DNA from: Prosopocoilus inquinatus
Lineage: Eukaryota; Arthropoda; Insecta; Coleoptera; Lucanidae
Direction of reading: 5' to 3'
Assembly: GCA_036172665.1 (NCBI GenBank)
Contig: CM069870.1
Coordinates: 41,126,001-41,190,000, forward strand
DNA: 64,000 nucleotides
Shown: positions 9,008-20,698 of the stretch, one piece after another
How positions within the stretch are numbered: position 1 is the first letter of the stretch
Layout of the letters: every line of letters begins with the position of its first letter
Notes under the pieces: generated by a model
The model's database searches: none
Seen by the model: only the letters and a program-made list of their open reading frames with translations
What the model was told of the DNA's origin: nothing
Position numbers and translations under genes: made by a program

Positions 9008-11325
9008 CTAATAAAATTCTTGTAATTTATCTTTCACAATTGTATTAAAGAAACTTTCGTCGTAAGTAATATATTCATATTTTATTCCTAAATGAGTCCA
9101 AACAGCGAAGACACAATACTTTTTCTTTGTAATTTTTAATTGTCCCTGGATCTGATAATACCATTTATGTTTAACATTAATACTTAGATCGCGATTCCAG
9201 AATGTGATTTTTCGTTTTTCTATCCCGTCTTCCGGTGAAATATCTTTTGTAGAAAACGGGCATTTTATTTCTACAATTACCTCGTCGCCAATTATACCAT
9301 CTGGTGTAGCTGCAATGTACTGATCTTGTTCATCTATGTACATGCCACACTTTTCAACTTTTGCACATAATTCTAATCCTAAACGCATAATAGCCACATT
9401 TTCGAAACGCCTACCATGCTCTATAGCTTTGCTACGAATCGGTTTTGGTCGAACTATAGATTCAACTAATTTTTTTCTACTGGAATAAAGGCGTTTAGTA
9501 CATACTTCATAAAATTTAGAAGCTGTAACTCTTTCCTTTCTCTCTAAATGCCATACAATAGTCTCATTTTGTAAACGTGTTTGTTTTTCCATTGCAACTA
9601 TTTCTTCCCTGGATTTTAAATTAGACAATAAATATACTTTCTTAGCAGCTTCATATTCCTCAGTTGATAAATCAGGCTTTTCACAATTTTCTTCATAATT
9701 TTTATCTGTCTTTCTTAAAAAGAGACTCCTTTTCACTCTTTTGTTTCTCAATAAATTCTCTCTTAATATTTTACTCCTGTTCCGAATTTCCCAAAATTTC
9801 GTATACATTCCTGGACTGCTTTGATTCAATTTTTTGCTGACAATGTATAACGACTTTTTAGTGTTAAACGAAACGACTGCTGCAGTACAACGTGCCTGGT
9901 ATGAACTTTTACTGCAATAATTTATTCGTTTTCCGCCTATAAATTTGGAAATAATGGAATTGAATTGTTCTACGAGATTATTATTTAAATCGTAAATAAG
10001 ACTGTGAGCATGTTTTGATAAGGCAAATACACAATTCTTTAGTTTTTCATATAAAACAGTTAATCTTATGTCCGACATTAAAGTGTTAGAGGAAACATAG
10101 GGTTTTTCACAAAAATATTTTAAATTTGGACAGTTTTTATGCTCACCTAAAATGTGACTAGGGCTATTCAAAATATCATTTCGTAGCTTTGAAATTTTTT
10201 CCAGTACAGGAATATTCAATTCTGATTTTCGATATTCAATGGCTTTATTCACTGCTGTTCGAAATCTTAATTTATGTCCCTTTATTTTGTTTCTGAGTAT
10301 TAATGGTATCTCCGTATCCTTTAAGAGTTCTCTAATTTTATTGCTATAATTTCTAAGTAAATGATTTTTGCATTCTATTTATTCTACTTTTATGTCGTAA
10401 GTGCCGTAAGGATTCAAATCGCAAATTCTTTTATATGTACTGCTGTCCCCGTTTGCAACCATGAATTTAAATATAAGACCATGGTGTTCAACGCTTTTTT
10501 GAAATCCAGCAGCAATAATTGCTGCTTCCATGCCTGTTGAAGAACCGCTCCAGTTTTTGTAGCACTTGTGTTCTGGAATGAAGCTTTTTGATTCGTGTTG
10601 TTTACACTAAATGCAAAACTTATTTTTTACTCCAAGATTAGAACTTTTCTCGTTTTTAATCCGACAATCGCAGCGCAACCAGACAAATAATTATAATTAG
10701 TACGATAAGATCTTTTTGCCCAGGAACTGTCACAAATTACTGTTATTATTGGAGTACCATCTTCAGTTACATTACCAATTCAATTTTACTATGTAATGCA
10801 TTGCACATGCACGGCATATTCAGTGCAGCAGAAATTTGTCCGAGGTGTTTTTTTTTCTTTCGTAACTATCATATTACTAAAGTTACAACCAAAAATGTTA
10901 CTATGATTGTTAAGTGATTTAATTTGGTCAATAAAATTTTGAAAGTCAATTATTCTGCGGCCTTCAATTTGAATGTCAACTTTTTCATCTGATGTCACTG
11001 TTTCGCATTCTAAATATTCTGAATCTTCTGATATGTCTGTCTGGTTTTTAAAATACGCGTTGTCATTATTATTTCCACTCTGGTTATTGTGTTTTGGTAT
11101 TCTTTTTGTTCCTTTTCTTTTAATGCAGCCCTTATACACGGTTCCTCTTTGGCTCGGATAAGGCCTCCATTTCTTCCCTTTTCGATCGTTTCTACCATCA
11201 TACACTGTCCCATTTTCTTTTCCTGCTGGTAAAATCGAATCCACTGTCGAATCAATTACCATATCATTTGTCAAATCCGATTCTGTATCAATTTTTTGAA
11301 TAATTTTAAATGTTATACAGTGCAA
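9008..11325 (-). pseudogene. Mutator-like transposase-domain protein with C-terminal YqaJ nuclease, disrupted
   Basis: Read on the minus strand. An N-terminal block (11325-10790) holds GRRIIDFQNFIDQIK and a hydrophilic linker. A middle block (about 10780-10260) holds CDSSWAKRSYRTNYNYLSG, CYKNWSGSSTGMEA, MVANGDSSTYK and CKNHLLRNYSNKIRELLK, matching the Mutator-like transposase domain seen in many animal proteins. The last 414 codons (10252-9008) end in a YqaJ-type exonuclease: EHGRRFEN, ATPDGIIG, VEIKCPF and YYQIQGQL, which carry the D...ExK nuclease residues. It is broken by at least one frameshift near 10630 and stops near 10605 and 10380. The intact product would probably bind and cut DNA. 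YqaJ partners occur in other eukaryotic DNA transposons, so a mobile-element origin is likely. The 414-codon part is uninterrupted and could still be translated. Confidence 0.82.
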
Positions 11326-11719
11326 TTACTTTAAATTACAACAAATTCCTATGCTGTTTTTATTATTCCTAATTGTGCTACTTATATTTTATCATTTATC
11401 TAAATTATAAAATTAAAGGAGATGGAAATTCTTGTGGTGACACTCTCTTCAATAAAAAAGAGGCAGCTTATCTTATTAATTATAACAAATAAACTCAAGA
11501 AATTATATATTTTGAAATATCCGACACATCAAAATTGGCATAGTGTTGATTAACGTAGTTAATTATTTGAAAGAGACGTATTCCGTATATGACGTGCATG
11601 TATTCTTTCCTGAACTGAACTGTATAAATCCATATTATAAGTCAAAAATTTAACTGATTACATAATATGCACTATGTCCGCCAAAAACATCTGGGGCATG
11701 TAGTATGTCCTGTTGTAAA
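11326..11719. other. AT-rich spacer
   Basis: No gene is visible. It may include the 5' end of the Mutator-like element. Confidence 0.35.
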
Positions 11720-11854
11720 TAAGGCCCGATTTCTTCACCTACGGATAAATTTATCTGCCAGGTAGTGTCCTCGGAAACTATTATCGATACAATGGTTTCC
11801 AAGGATAATACCTGGCAGATAAATTTATCAGGAGGTGAAGAAATTTGGCATAAG
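11720..11854. mobile_element. Hairpin MITE with TAAG flanks
   Basis: The arms pair CGATTTCTTCACCT, GATAAATTTATCTGCCAGGT and GGAAAC on the left with their complements on the right. TAAG is on both sides (11720-11723 and 11851-11854). The left arm alone recurs at 23439-23496. Confidence 0.7.
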
Positions 11855-12189
11855 ACGAGTTAATTATTGTTGCTATGAAGTATTCGTTCGTTTGTTTATT
11901 TCTGTTTTTTACGTTATCGCAAAAACAAGCTTAAAGGTGCATTCAAATTAATAAAGTAAGTCAAAAATACATGTAAATACATGTCCCAGACTTTTTTGGT
12001 GGCCGTAGTACATGAGAGAACTAACTACACTGAGTTGTATTTCTGATGTTTAATACATTTTAATGGATTGAATTTTATAAGATACACTATTTTAAATACT
12101 CATTACATTATTTGTCCCACATACAAATTAGTAACTGGACGCACACACTGTCCATCATGTACGCAGGCACGTATTCTTGAAACATTATA

Positions 12190-12707
12190 CCAGGTGTCCC
12201 GCGCCATGTGCTCACTCTTCTAGAACCTTTATTTATTAATCGATTAACCTGAATTTTGGAGGAAATAAATTAAACAAAAAATGGAATTTTTCGACGTACT
12301 GCTAGCCGTCATAGGACTTCCGGTATCACCGGAAGTGAATCAACCGTGAAAGGAGTGCTTTTCTCGAAATACTTGATTGCAGTAGATTGAAAAAATGTGA
12401 TTCATTGGTTTCTAGATTGAAAAATACAAAAAAAATTTTCGTTGTCATGGAAACCAAAATTAACAATTGATGGATTGACGTATTCAGACTCGTAATGATC
12501 CCTACATTTCAAATATGTAAAAATATGTAGTGTTCCATTTAAAATAAGAAAGTTGATATCACTTCCGGCGAAACCGGAAGTTCTATGACATCTAGCAGTA
12601 TGTCAAAAAATTCCATTTTTTGTTTAATTTATTGTCTCCAAAATTCAGGTTAATCGATTAATAAATAAAGATTATAGTAGGGTGAACACATGGCGCGGGA
12701 CACCCGG
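12190..12707. mobile_element. 518-bp palindromic TIR element with TA duplication
   Basis: It starts CCAGGTGTCCCGCGCCATGTG and ends with the complement (CACATGGCGCGGGACACCCGG), with TA at 12188-12189 and 12708-12709. The arms are over 100 bp. Internal motifs CTTCCGGT/ACCGGAAG are shared with family R. A second copy is at 60093-60920. Non-coding. Confidence 0.85.
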
Positions 12708-13149
12708 TATTTTATGTTTGCACAGTATTCGAAAATGTGTCATAATAATATTAGAACAGTTTCTTAATCTTCTTAAAATGAACGAGAACCAATTATTATT
12801 TACGGTATTAATATTTTGTTTGGAAAAGACATCGAGGGCCAACAATTTTTTTTGTAAAACACACATCGAAATAGATAGACCCTGTACATTTGCAAGCAAC
12901 AAATTAATTTGATTAACAGACATTTTTATACAATTTATTGTACAGGAAATTGTTTAATTTTTTTAACAATCTAAGTTGTGCAGTTTCAAACGTTAAACTT
13001 CGTGAAATGTTGCCTGCTTTAAAAATTATGTCGGTCTGCTCTATTTTCCATACAATTTCGTCTCAGCATAAGTAGAAATATTATGAAAGATGAAATATTT
13101 GCATGATAATACTTTCTACTGTTCAGTTCTTTCCTATAACATTTTAAGC

Positions 13150-13240
13150 ACAAAGTTTTTTGAATCTCGAACCGGACAGAATTATGAAGGGAAAACATTC
13201 AACGTTTCGCCATAGATTTATAGCTTCGTCAGGAGTGAAA
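13150..13240 (-). mobile_element. Penelope-like element terminal region relic
   Basis: On the minus strand it matches the terminal regions at 49660-49818, 49940-50030 and 57080-57204: a hammerhead core followed by a TTCAT..CTGTCCGG block, GAGATTC and AAAAACTTTGT. Coding sequence of the element is not visible next to it. Confidence 0.65.
13196..13237 (-). ncRNA. Penelope-type hammerhead ribozyme
   Basis: On the minus strand: CACTC, CTGACGA, stem II with AGCTATAAATCTATGGC, GAAA, ACGT, T, then GAATG. Stem I pairs CACTC with GAATG (one mismatch; the consensus GAGTG would be perfect). Stem III is only the palindrome ACGT. One extra A lies between the core and stem II, as in the other copies here. 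Confidence 0.65.
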
Positions 13241-15780
13241 AAAAGTAAATAAACAAGTTGTCAAGAGAAACAAGTCGTCAAGAGAAACGAAAAGATAACA
13301 TGATTTTAAACTAAACTACGAGTTGTCCGGAATAAAGAGAAAAGTAACTAGAACTAAATTAAAACTATTTTTTTTTTAAATTAATTGACAGATCTATATC
13401 CTGTTTAAAGAGTCTAGAAAACTACAAAATATGCCATTTAAATTTTCAACTTTCTTAGTGCGTTTTAAACAAAGAGTATTGTATGTATGTCGCCTGACAG
13501 TCGAATTAGGACCCGTGTAATTGCGTCAAAAGCCGTCGCTGCTTCTCCTCCACTCAGTCCCAGTCCCCACCAACTCGCTTTTTAGTATTTCCGACTTAGC
13601 TTTCCACACGTTAAATATATTTTTACTACCACGTCCGCTTAAAAATTTACGTTTACTGCCTCACTTACAACTTTACAGTCCTTTTTGCAAGTGGAGTCGC
13701 TACATACGCAGCGTTGCCTCTTAATCACCATATAAATATTTACACATTTTCACATCGTCGGACAGTCCTTCCGAGTAAATCTCATTTGGAATTTTTGGCT
13801 TTACCTTTCTGCGCATCACTTAATATGAATCTAACACATAAAAATCTATTATTTTTTATCCGAATACTCTGAACATCAAATCACTTAAGTGCAACAACTT
13901 AAGTTCCAGATTTTCTACGAACAAATATGACCTATCTGGTGTCTGATTCCTCGTTGTTTAAATCACTTTCTGGCTTCTACCCTTGTTAGAACGCAGGTTG
14001 CTTGTTAATCTTATACCTTTTAATTTCTCCGTATTAGATAATACACGTGCGACACGCATAAAACGTCCCATACCTGCATCGAAGAGTACCATGTTTTTAC
14101 CTTCGCGGAAGACACTCGCTCATCTAGTTTCACAAGCATTCAAGTGCATTATCAAATTCATTAAGCTTCCTTCGATCACCTTGTGAACTTCTTCGAATTA
14201 TTCACGGTTAGAAAAACATCTCAAATCACCCATGTTCCTGATTTTATTAATTTCCGTGAATCACTTTAGTTGTTCTTTATGTTCCCCTCTCTTCGTATAG
14301 TATATATTCTGTAACACACACAACACATCATCATTCTTGATCATCGCATCATTTCGCAACGTTCGATCATAAGTAGATCGTACACACACAAAGTTATGTA
14401 ACGCAACATATAACGTTACATAACACAATTTTTATAACATATCAAATCGCGTTTTCGGTTATTTTACTTTCCTTTAGTTTTACCTTGCTTCGTATATACT
14501 ACTGTCGTAGGAGATCTAGTGCAGTGTTCATTTGCTTTTTATTTGTGTAATAAATAGTAATTTTAAGACTGCGTGATTTTCATTAAAAACTGTCACCAAA
14601 TAATTAAAAGTAAACCTATACGGCCTTACAACCCGTGGGTGGTGAAACAGTGCCGACATCTCCAAGCAAGAGAAGTTCTTCACCGACAATAGCCCTATAT
14701 TACTTTTTAAAATAATCATAAAGCAAACAACTTTCCTTAGAAATTTAAGATTAATTCATGTTTAATTCATTTTTAAGTAGATACTGAGCACAAGAAAACG
14801 TACACTTACTAAATTGCACTAACATGCAGTTCAAGAGAAAAAGTAAACGTCTGGTTAGGAACAATAAATTACTCGCTGATTGGTCATTTTCTTTACTAAT
14901 AGCATATCAAATTCTCCTTCTTATTTAAATATTCTCCTTAACTCAATAGTTCCTCAAATACACTAATTTGAAAGCCCCTCGAATCAATAAGATACCCGGT
15001 ATCAAGATGATGATCCATCACATTCTACAATGAACTTTCTTAATACAATAATTTCTCAATGAGACCCATAAGCCAATAAGCTTGACCAGCCAGAAACTCT
15101 CTACGAAAAAACTTATTAAGTCATTTTAATTTTTAAAAATTATTTAAATTTCTTAGGGTAATATCTGTCGCATGAGACAGTCCTCATGACACATTGAGAA
15201 TAAACTACTAAACAACCAAGAGTGTAATGTTGGTTACCTAGATTTCCGATGCTTTGATATGATTACTATAAAATGCAACATAGGGATAAGTTGCAAAATA
15301 GAATACAAGCTCAATATATCATGATTATTCCAGTTGTAACATAGCTGACATATATTGCATAATTGTAGTTTGTGTGTAATTACAATGTTATTCCGGCATT
15401 GTACTTGGCGGTTTAGTAGGAGATTCGATTACAGTATGAGATCCCACTGTAACTTTTCTACGTTCATCTGTTATTTTAACGAAACACGATTTTAATGAAA
15501 AATTGCATATAAAGGAACATCACCGGATTGCTTTACGAAATCTTGCCGCAAGTACATTTAATTGGCAAAGATTTTACAATTTTTTTCCAATAATTTCTTC
15601 ATTTGTTTGGGCATTAAAGAAATGCCTTAAGTGAAGAACGATCTGAAGAACTCGGAAAAACTTGGCTGCCGTCTCTCAGCCTGTCGCAAGTCACTTGCAG
15701 CTAGGTGTATAAAGGATTCTACACTGCTTCAAGAAGTATAACGCACGCACCATATCTGACCATACAGAAAAACTAGATTT
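13241..15780. other. 2.5 kb with no recognised gene
   Basis: Open frames of 62-67 codons (13521-13724, 13983-14186 plus; 14528-14719 minus) have no signature. 13480-14200 is less AT-rich than its flanks and may be very decayed element coding sequence. Confidence 0.35.
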
Positions 15781-15789
15781 TTCGTTTTC

Positions 15790-16340
15790 TTTATTTAAAA
15801 TTTGAAGCGGTTGACGTTGATTTGAAGCAATTTAACAACTGTTTAATGTGTTATAAAATCATCGAAGTTATGTCATTTTGTTCCAACTCCTTCCATACCA
15901 TCATACTTCTAAAAAAAAATCTAGATTCGTCTCTAAAGAGAACTTGACTCCAATCGTCGTGTAACTAAATAACATGAAATCTAACAAATTCCATGTGATC
16001 TGTGCGATGTTCTGTAGACAAGGCTAGACTTTGGACAGACACATGACATGTTAAATTAGCTTCCCCAAGACGTTAACAAACTGTTTCGATACTAATTGGA
16101 ACTCCTTAGTTCAAATTGGAATTTTTTTTTGCTTGTAACGAACAGTTGTCGCACTATGTCTGCCTTTCCTGGGCCTTCCAGAATAATTACGAATCTCTCT
16201 ATACCTTCACACCATTCGGCACACCGAAATTTGGGACACACCAATTCTTCCTCCTACTCAACAGTAGCTTCAGTCTTATTCTAAAAATACCACTACTTGA
16301 GCGCATTCTTTTTTGGTCAAATTTCCAAAATCATGTGGCA
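15790..16340 (-). pseudogene. Tc1-like transposase remnant
   Basis: On the minus strand the N-terminal helix-turn-helix is readable as AQVVVFLE followed by IGVSQISVCRMV and YRERF (about 16320-16180). After frame breaks come EANLTCHVS and the first catalytic block DDWSQVLFRDESRF (about 15960-15915), the family's DESRF motif. Stops and shifts are frequent, and the second half with the other acidic residues is not visible. This is an old dead copy with no TIRs found. Confidence 0.72.
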
Positions 16341-16419
16341 TAATGACGAAGAAACACGAAAACAAAAAACAATAAAGTCACATTAAGAATAAACCCAAAA
16401 TTTAAACATAAAAATTGAA

Positions 16420-16726
16420 GAACAGATAAAACAGCGACATCCTACGATAGCTTTTTGACCTGACATTACAGTAGGATAGACAAACCCACTCCAATTTGTT
16501 TATCCTACTGTAATGTCAGGTCGAAAAGCGATCGTAGGATGTCGCTGTTTTATCTGTTCATCACTATTACATCGCAATTGCGAATAAATTGGTCAAGTCG
16601 TTTTTGGTTTGCAGTGGAAATTTCGAGCTACGTTTCTACTGACGAAGCCCCAAACAGGGCTGAAACAGCTGTAGAGAGGGTGCTCGAGATTTTCACTACA
16701 ATCAAAAAGGATTTTCGACAAAATTT
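16420..16726 (+). mobile_element. Hammerhead retroelement, short copy
   Basis: An inverted left segment (GAACAGATAAAACAGCGACATC to about 16485) is joined to a forward segment ending at ACAAAATTT. The flanks repeat ATAAAAATTGAA (16408-16419) and ATAAAAACTGAA (16727-16738), one mismatch. It contains one ribozyme on the plus strand. The copy is older than the 4.7-6.7 kb one: several substitutions lie in the unit. Confidence 0.87.
16624..16686 (+). ncRNA. Type I hammerhead ribozyme with CTGACGA core
   Basis: CTGACGA (16639-16645), AGCCC/GGGCT stem II with loop CAAACA, GAAA (16662-16665), ACAGCTGT, then A as H17. The N7 base is C here but A at 4.7-6.7 kb. In stem I the A before the core mismatches, so activity may be reduced. 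Confidence 0.75.
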
Positions 16727-16943
16727 ATAAAAACTGAAATTGACTTTATGGTTAACGAACCTGCAAGTGACTTAATTTTATGGAATCACCCTTAAATGAT
16801 AATCAAATGTAAATAAATATTGAGAAATGAACCTCGTATGCTTAGCAATTTCATAAGAATGCCAGTTACTATAACTTTTGAATAAAAAATCGTAAATTTC
16901 TTATTGCATGGTGCGTTAATTTATTGGAGCAGAATAATACAAA

Positions 16944-17070
16944 GGCTGTTTCAAAATGAGCGCAATTTGAATTTCGCGACATTTTCCTTTGAGCAAGAGC
17001 ACGACTTGATGATTTCTCGATAAATAATGTCGCGAAATTCAAATCTTGCGTTCATTTTGAAAGACAATCT
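16944..17070. mobile_element. Hairpin MITE
   Basis: TTTCAAAATGAGCGCAA and TTGAATTTCGCGACATT are mirrored by AATGTCGCGAAATTCAAA and TTGCGTTCATTTTGAAA, with about 40 bp between the arms. Non-coding; no convincing target duplication. Confidence 0.65.
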
Positions 17071-18798
17071 ATGCAATAATTTAATTTTATTGGAAAAAAA
17101 ATGTAGAAACTTAAAGATACATTCGGTAAGATTTTGTAGGGCAACTCAGTCGCTTTTTGTGCCTCTACATGTAATGTTTCATTAAAATCGTGTTTTGTTA
17201 AAATAACAAATGAACTTAGACTATTGGTTTTGGGCTGATGTCGTGCCTATACTGGCTGTTTCATATTGAAGGTGTATTAAAGGGATCTCCTAAACCAGGG
17301 ATGGGCACTAGCGGGGAAGTGTACCCCTACCATGCTAAACGTTACAAGCACAACCGTTGTATCTATTAAAGTATTTATTTGCCGCTTGCTTCTCTGTGAA
17401 TAAATTTTTGTTTTATAAGAGTTATATATTTGATTACATGGAAGAAAAGAATCAATGCCTAATTCTTATTCATTAACTGTATGAATTTTTTCACGTATCT
17501 TTTTAAGGTATTAATGAAAATTATACTACTCTCGCGTAACTTGAACTCTACAGTTTAATAATTTTGTTGCATAAATATGTTACACTAAAACAATTGGACC
17601 TATATGGCATGACATTTTATGTAATATATTTATTCACTCTAATTTCTTACTGCGTATGTAAAAAAAGTTGATAATATAAAGGATATGGAAAGCTCATACA
17701 TTTACGCTGCTCTTCTTTGATTGAATAGAAATGAATGAAAACTTAATTCTAACGCTAAAATAGTGCGCCAACTACAGTAAAAAGACGAGTGTAATTACGC
17801 ACTAGCTCATAACAAATGAAATGGAAATCAATTACAAAATGAATAATAGTCTGAATAAAAGAGATTCAACTAATAAAATATATCCGTGATGACAATATAG
17901 GAATAATCTACCTTTGATGCATAAGATAGGACCCCAAGAATGACGTTTTCAGCCTTTATAACTTCGAACTTCGAGTCCAAATTTTCTTAATGTCCGTGTT
18001 TGTGCTGATGAAAATTGTACTATCATAAGTCCATACTTATTTCATACCAAACTTTCTAATTGCGTCTGTAGATTTGCATGCTATTTTTCGTTAAAACTTC
18101 CATGATTAGTGCCCTTTAGAAATTTTCTATTTTTATAAATCAGATTTCGATATCGATAAGGCACAAATTTGATTAAAATAGTACGATATTTTCTAGTAGA
18201 AATGTCGAATTTTTCCAAATTAATATTTTCGCATATCTTTTTACGAAATATCAGAATTACTTTATTCTCGATGTTTCCATTTACTTCTGCGATGTCCCAT
18301 AAACGTAAATCAAAAATAAAAATAACAATGACGGTTCTAAAACAGATTTGCATTAATCTGTTTTTAGATGTGAAGCGAAGCGAACTAAGCCCGCTCTAAT
18401 CAAAAGAAAAATTAGGTTTCCAGCATCGTGCATACATTGCGAAATGCAATTTGCTCTAAATACAAAAAGGCGATATCGATTACGACCCTCTAGCTAGGGA
18501 TAGATTTTGACCACGCACGGTTGTTGGCACTCCAGTTCTTCATAATTGGGTCGGTCAATATCTGAAATTGTATTCCTTGCTTATTCTCAAGGCCTTTAAT
18601 AAAGCGCGTGAGAATGTATATAAAATAAAATATTAAAAAGCAAGCGAACCATACAACTTGAAGTCAGTGGCCGAAATAATATGATCCCGGTTTTAAGAAT
18701 AGTGTACGGAGGATAACAGTCTGGTGGTTAAATAAGTATCTGGATTAAACCAATCCAGTCATTTTTATGAATCAGTTACGTAAGCATCCGGAATCGTT
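17071..18798. other. AT-rich sequence without a recognised gene
   Basis: Opposed open frames at 18081-18353 (minus) and 18169-18399 (plus) cover the same DNA and have no domain signature. Confidence 0.4.
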
Positions 18799-18970
18799 TT
18801 ACATCTGCCGAGTGCTGGGCCGAGAGAATGTATTCGGCCGAAGGTTCGGCTAATGTTATTATCAATATAATTAGTACTCGGCCTATCTCCCGTGTAATCA
18901 CTTACTCCAATAACAGTTTCTCGGCCGAGTAACAAAGCGAGTGACTCGGCCCAGTATTCGGCAGGTGTAA
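18799..18970. mobile_element. Small TIR element rich in CGGCC
   Basis: TTACATCTGCCGAGTGCTGGG at the left is mirrored at the right by the complement of TTACACCTGCCGAATACTGGG. CGGCCGA motifs recur inside. It makes an 89-codon antisense open frame that is not a gene. Confidence 0.6.
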
Positions 18971-19313
18971 TTCGGCCTTTAGAAGATTTACCATTCGATT
19001 GTCTAAACTCGAAACGAAAAAGTAAAATCCGCATACATGTTAAAAAATTTATTTATACGAAAAGGTACTTCCTAATTTCTTAATTAATTGAATAACTCCA
19101 ATCCACAAGATAATAAATTTCAAGTAATTTACACGTATTTCTTGACGCCAAGACGTAAATTTAAACGAACAGATAAAACACAAAAGATGGACAAATTGAG
19201 GCGGATTTGCTACTTAATAAGTCCTCCATGCAAGGCAGCCATGCTTGCTGTCAAAGCATAATGAAAGTTTTAAAAATTTTGTTGCAAATCGTTTTTGATG
19301 GCAGTGAAAACCT

Positions 19314-19375
19314 CGAGCAGGCTCTGTACAGCTGTTTCAGCCTGTTTGGAGCTTCGTCAGCAGAAACGCAGCTCA
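19314..19375 (-). ncRNA. Degenerate type I hammerhead ribozyme
   Basis: On the minus strand CTGACGA and CTGAAACAGCTGT are present, but stem II lost one G (AGCTCC...GGCT) and stem I is altered. Probably inactive. Confidence 0.6.
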
Positions 19376-19574
19376 AAATTCCCTCTATAAACTAAAGATG
19401 TCAGAAAAGTAACTATTCGTTACACGAGTACTCGTTACTCGACAAGACCCGAAGTATCGAATACTGGCGGAGAAATTGTATCGTTACTTTGATTACTTTT
19501 CCGCGCCTAGCTCTTTTAAGAACTACTGGTGGAGTTATTGACACAAAGATGGAGCCAAATGGGATAATGATGGA

Positions 19575-20600
19575 AACTGTAATCTTATTTTTTAATAATA
19601 ATAATGTATTTATTTTCAAATAAATATAATAGAGTATAAGATTGTGAATACAAAGATAAGCTTATAGTAGATTTATATTTATTTGGAAACCACTAGGCGC
19701 GGTTCATTAGACAATCCAAGGACTGAATAATGTTCTGCCACCGAAACCTAGGAATCTCTAATTCAGATATTTTGAGTCAGTGCCTAAACCTAATATAAAA
19801 ATATATCTAAAACTACTATGATTCTGTGAAGAGGTTACAACAAATGTTTAATATGAGTATGCATGAGTAAAGAACATTTTATATATGAGAAATAATAAAG
19901 GGCCGAGGAGACTGGAGAAATATGATACGAAATGTAAAATTAAAGTTATATTTATTGCTTATTAAACAATAGGCTACGGAGTCTTTTTTTAAACAGGTGA
20001 AGAGGAAGATATTTGAAATTAGAGGAAGACTGTTATAGACAGAAGAGATTTGATAACTAAACGAACATTCGAAAAGAGCAGTTCTGTGGATAGGTGGAGT
20101 TAATGTACCCTTAAATCTAATATTGACATTGTGGACGTCCTCACGAAATCTGATTTTTCTATATAAATAAAGAGGCATTTGATCGATGATAATTTTATGG
20201 AAGAGACAGGAACTTGATAAAATTCTTCTGTGGAGCATATTTAGCCATCCAGCATCGCAAAGTTTCTTAGATATTCGGTCAAATTTACGTATGCCGTAGG
20301 TAAGCCGCAGGCAAGAGTTTTGTACTCTTTGAATTTTAGCACACATACCTTGTGTTAAGCAAACGCCGTAAATTTCCGAGCAGTAATTAAATTGAGAGAG
20401 TACTAGAGCATCACAGAGTAAAATTTTAGTTTGCAGTGATAGAAATTGACGATGAGGATAAATAAGCTTGAGACTAGCGTAGGCTCTTCTTAAACAATTA
20501 GTAACATAGGTATTAAATCTGAAAGAATTGTCAAGAATTAAACCTAAGTTTTTCAAGATTATATTTATATAATTTTTTGGAATAAATTATGTTTGATTAA
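19575..20600 (-). pseudogene. Non-LTR retrotransposon (LINE) 3' fragment, RT C-terminal region
   Basis: A 225-codon minus-strand open frame (20556-19879) starts KNLGLILDNSFRF and holds LCDALVLSQFNYC, IQRVQNSCLRLTYGIR and DAGWLNMLHRR. This is the thumb and connection region following the RT catalytic core in insect LINEs. The catalytic (Y)xDD motif lies upstream and is absent, so this is a typical 5'-truncated copy. After the stop, about 300 bp of AT-rich 3' UTR ends in a TTATTATTATT-type tail near 19600. It lies within the hAT-like element. I did not find a clear target duplication. Confidence 0.8.
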
Positions 20601-20698
20601 AAATAAAATTACTTTAATAAATATTTTGGGTCTGGGATATACTTACTGAGAGATCACTTCATCTTTAGTCAAAACTTCTTAGCTAATACGTGGGCTGC

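Noticed and set aside
18765..19034. 89-codon minus-strand frame
   Set aside because: It lies within the CGGCC-rich TIR element and has no recognisable domain.
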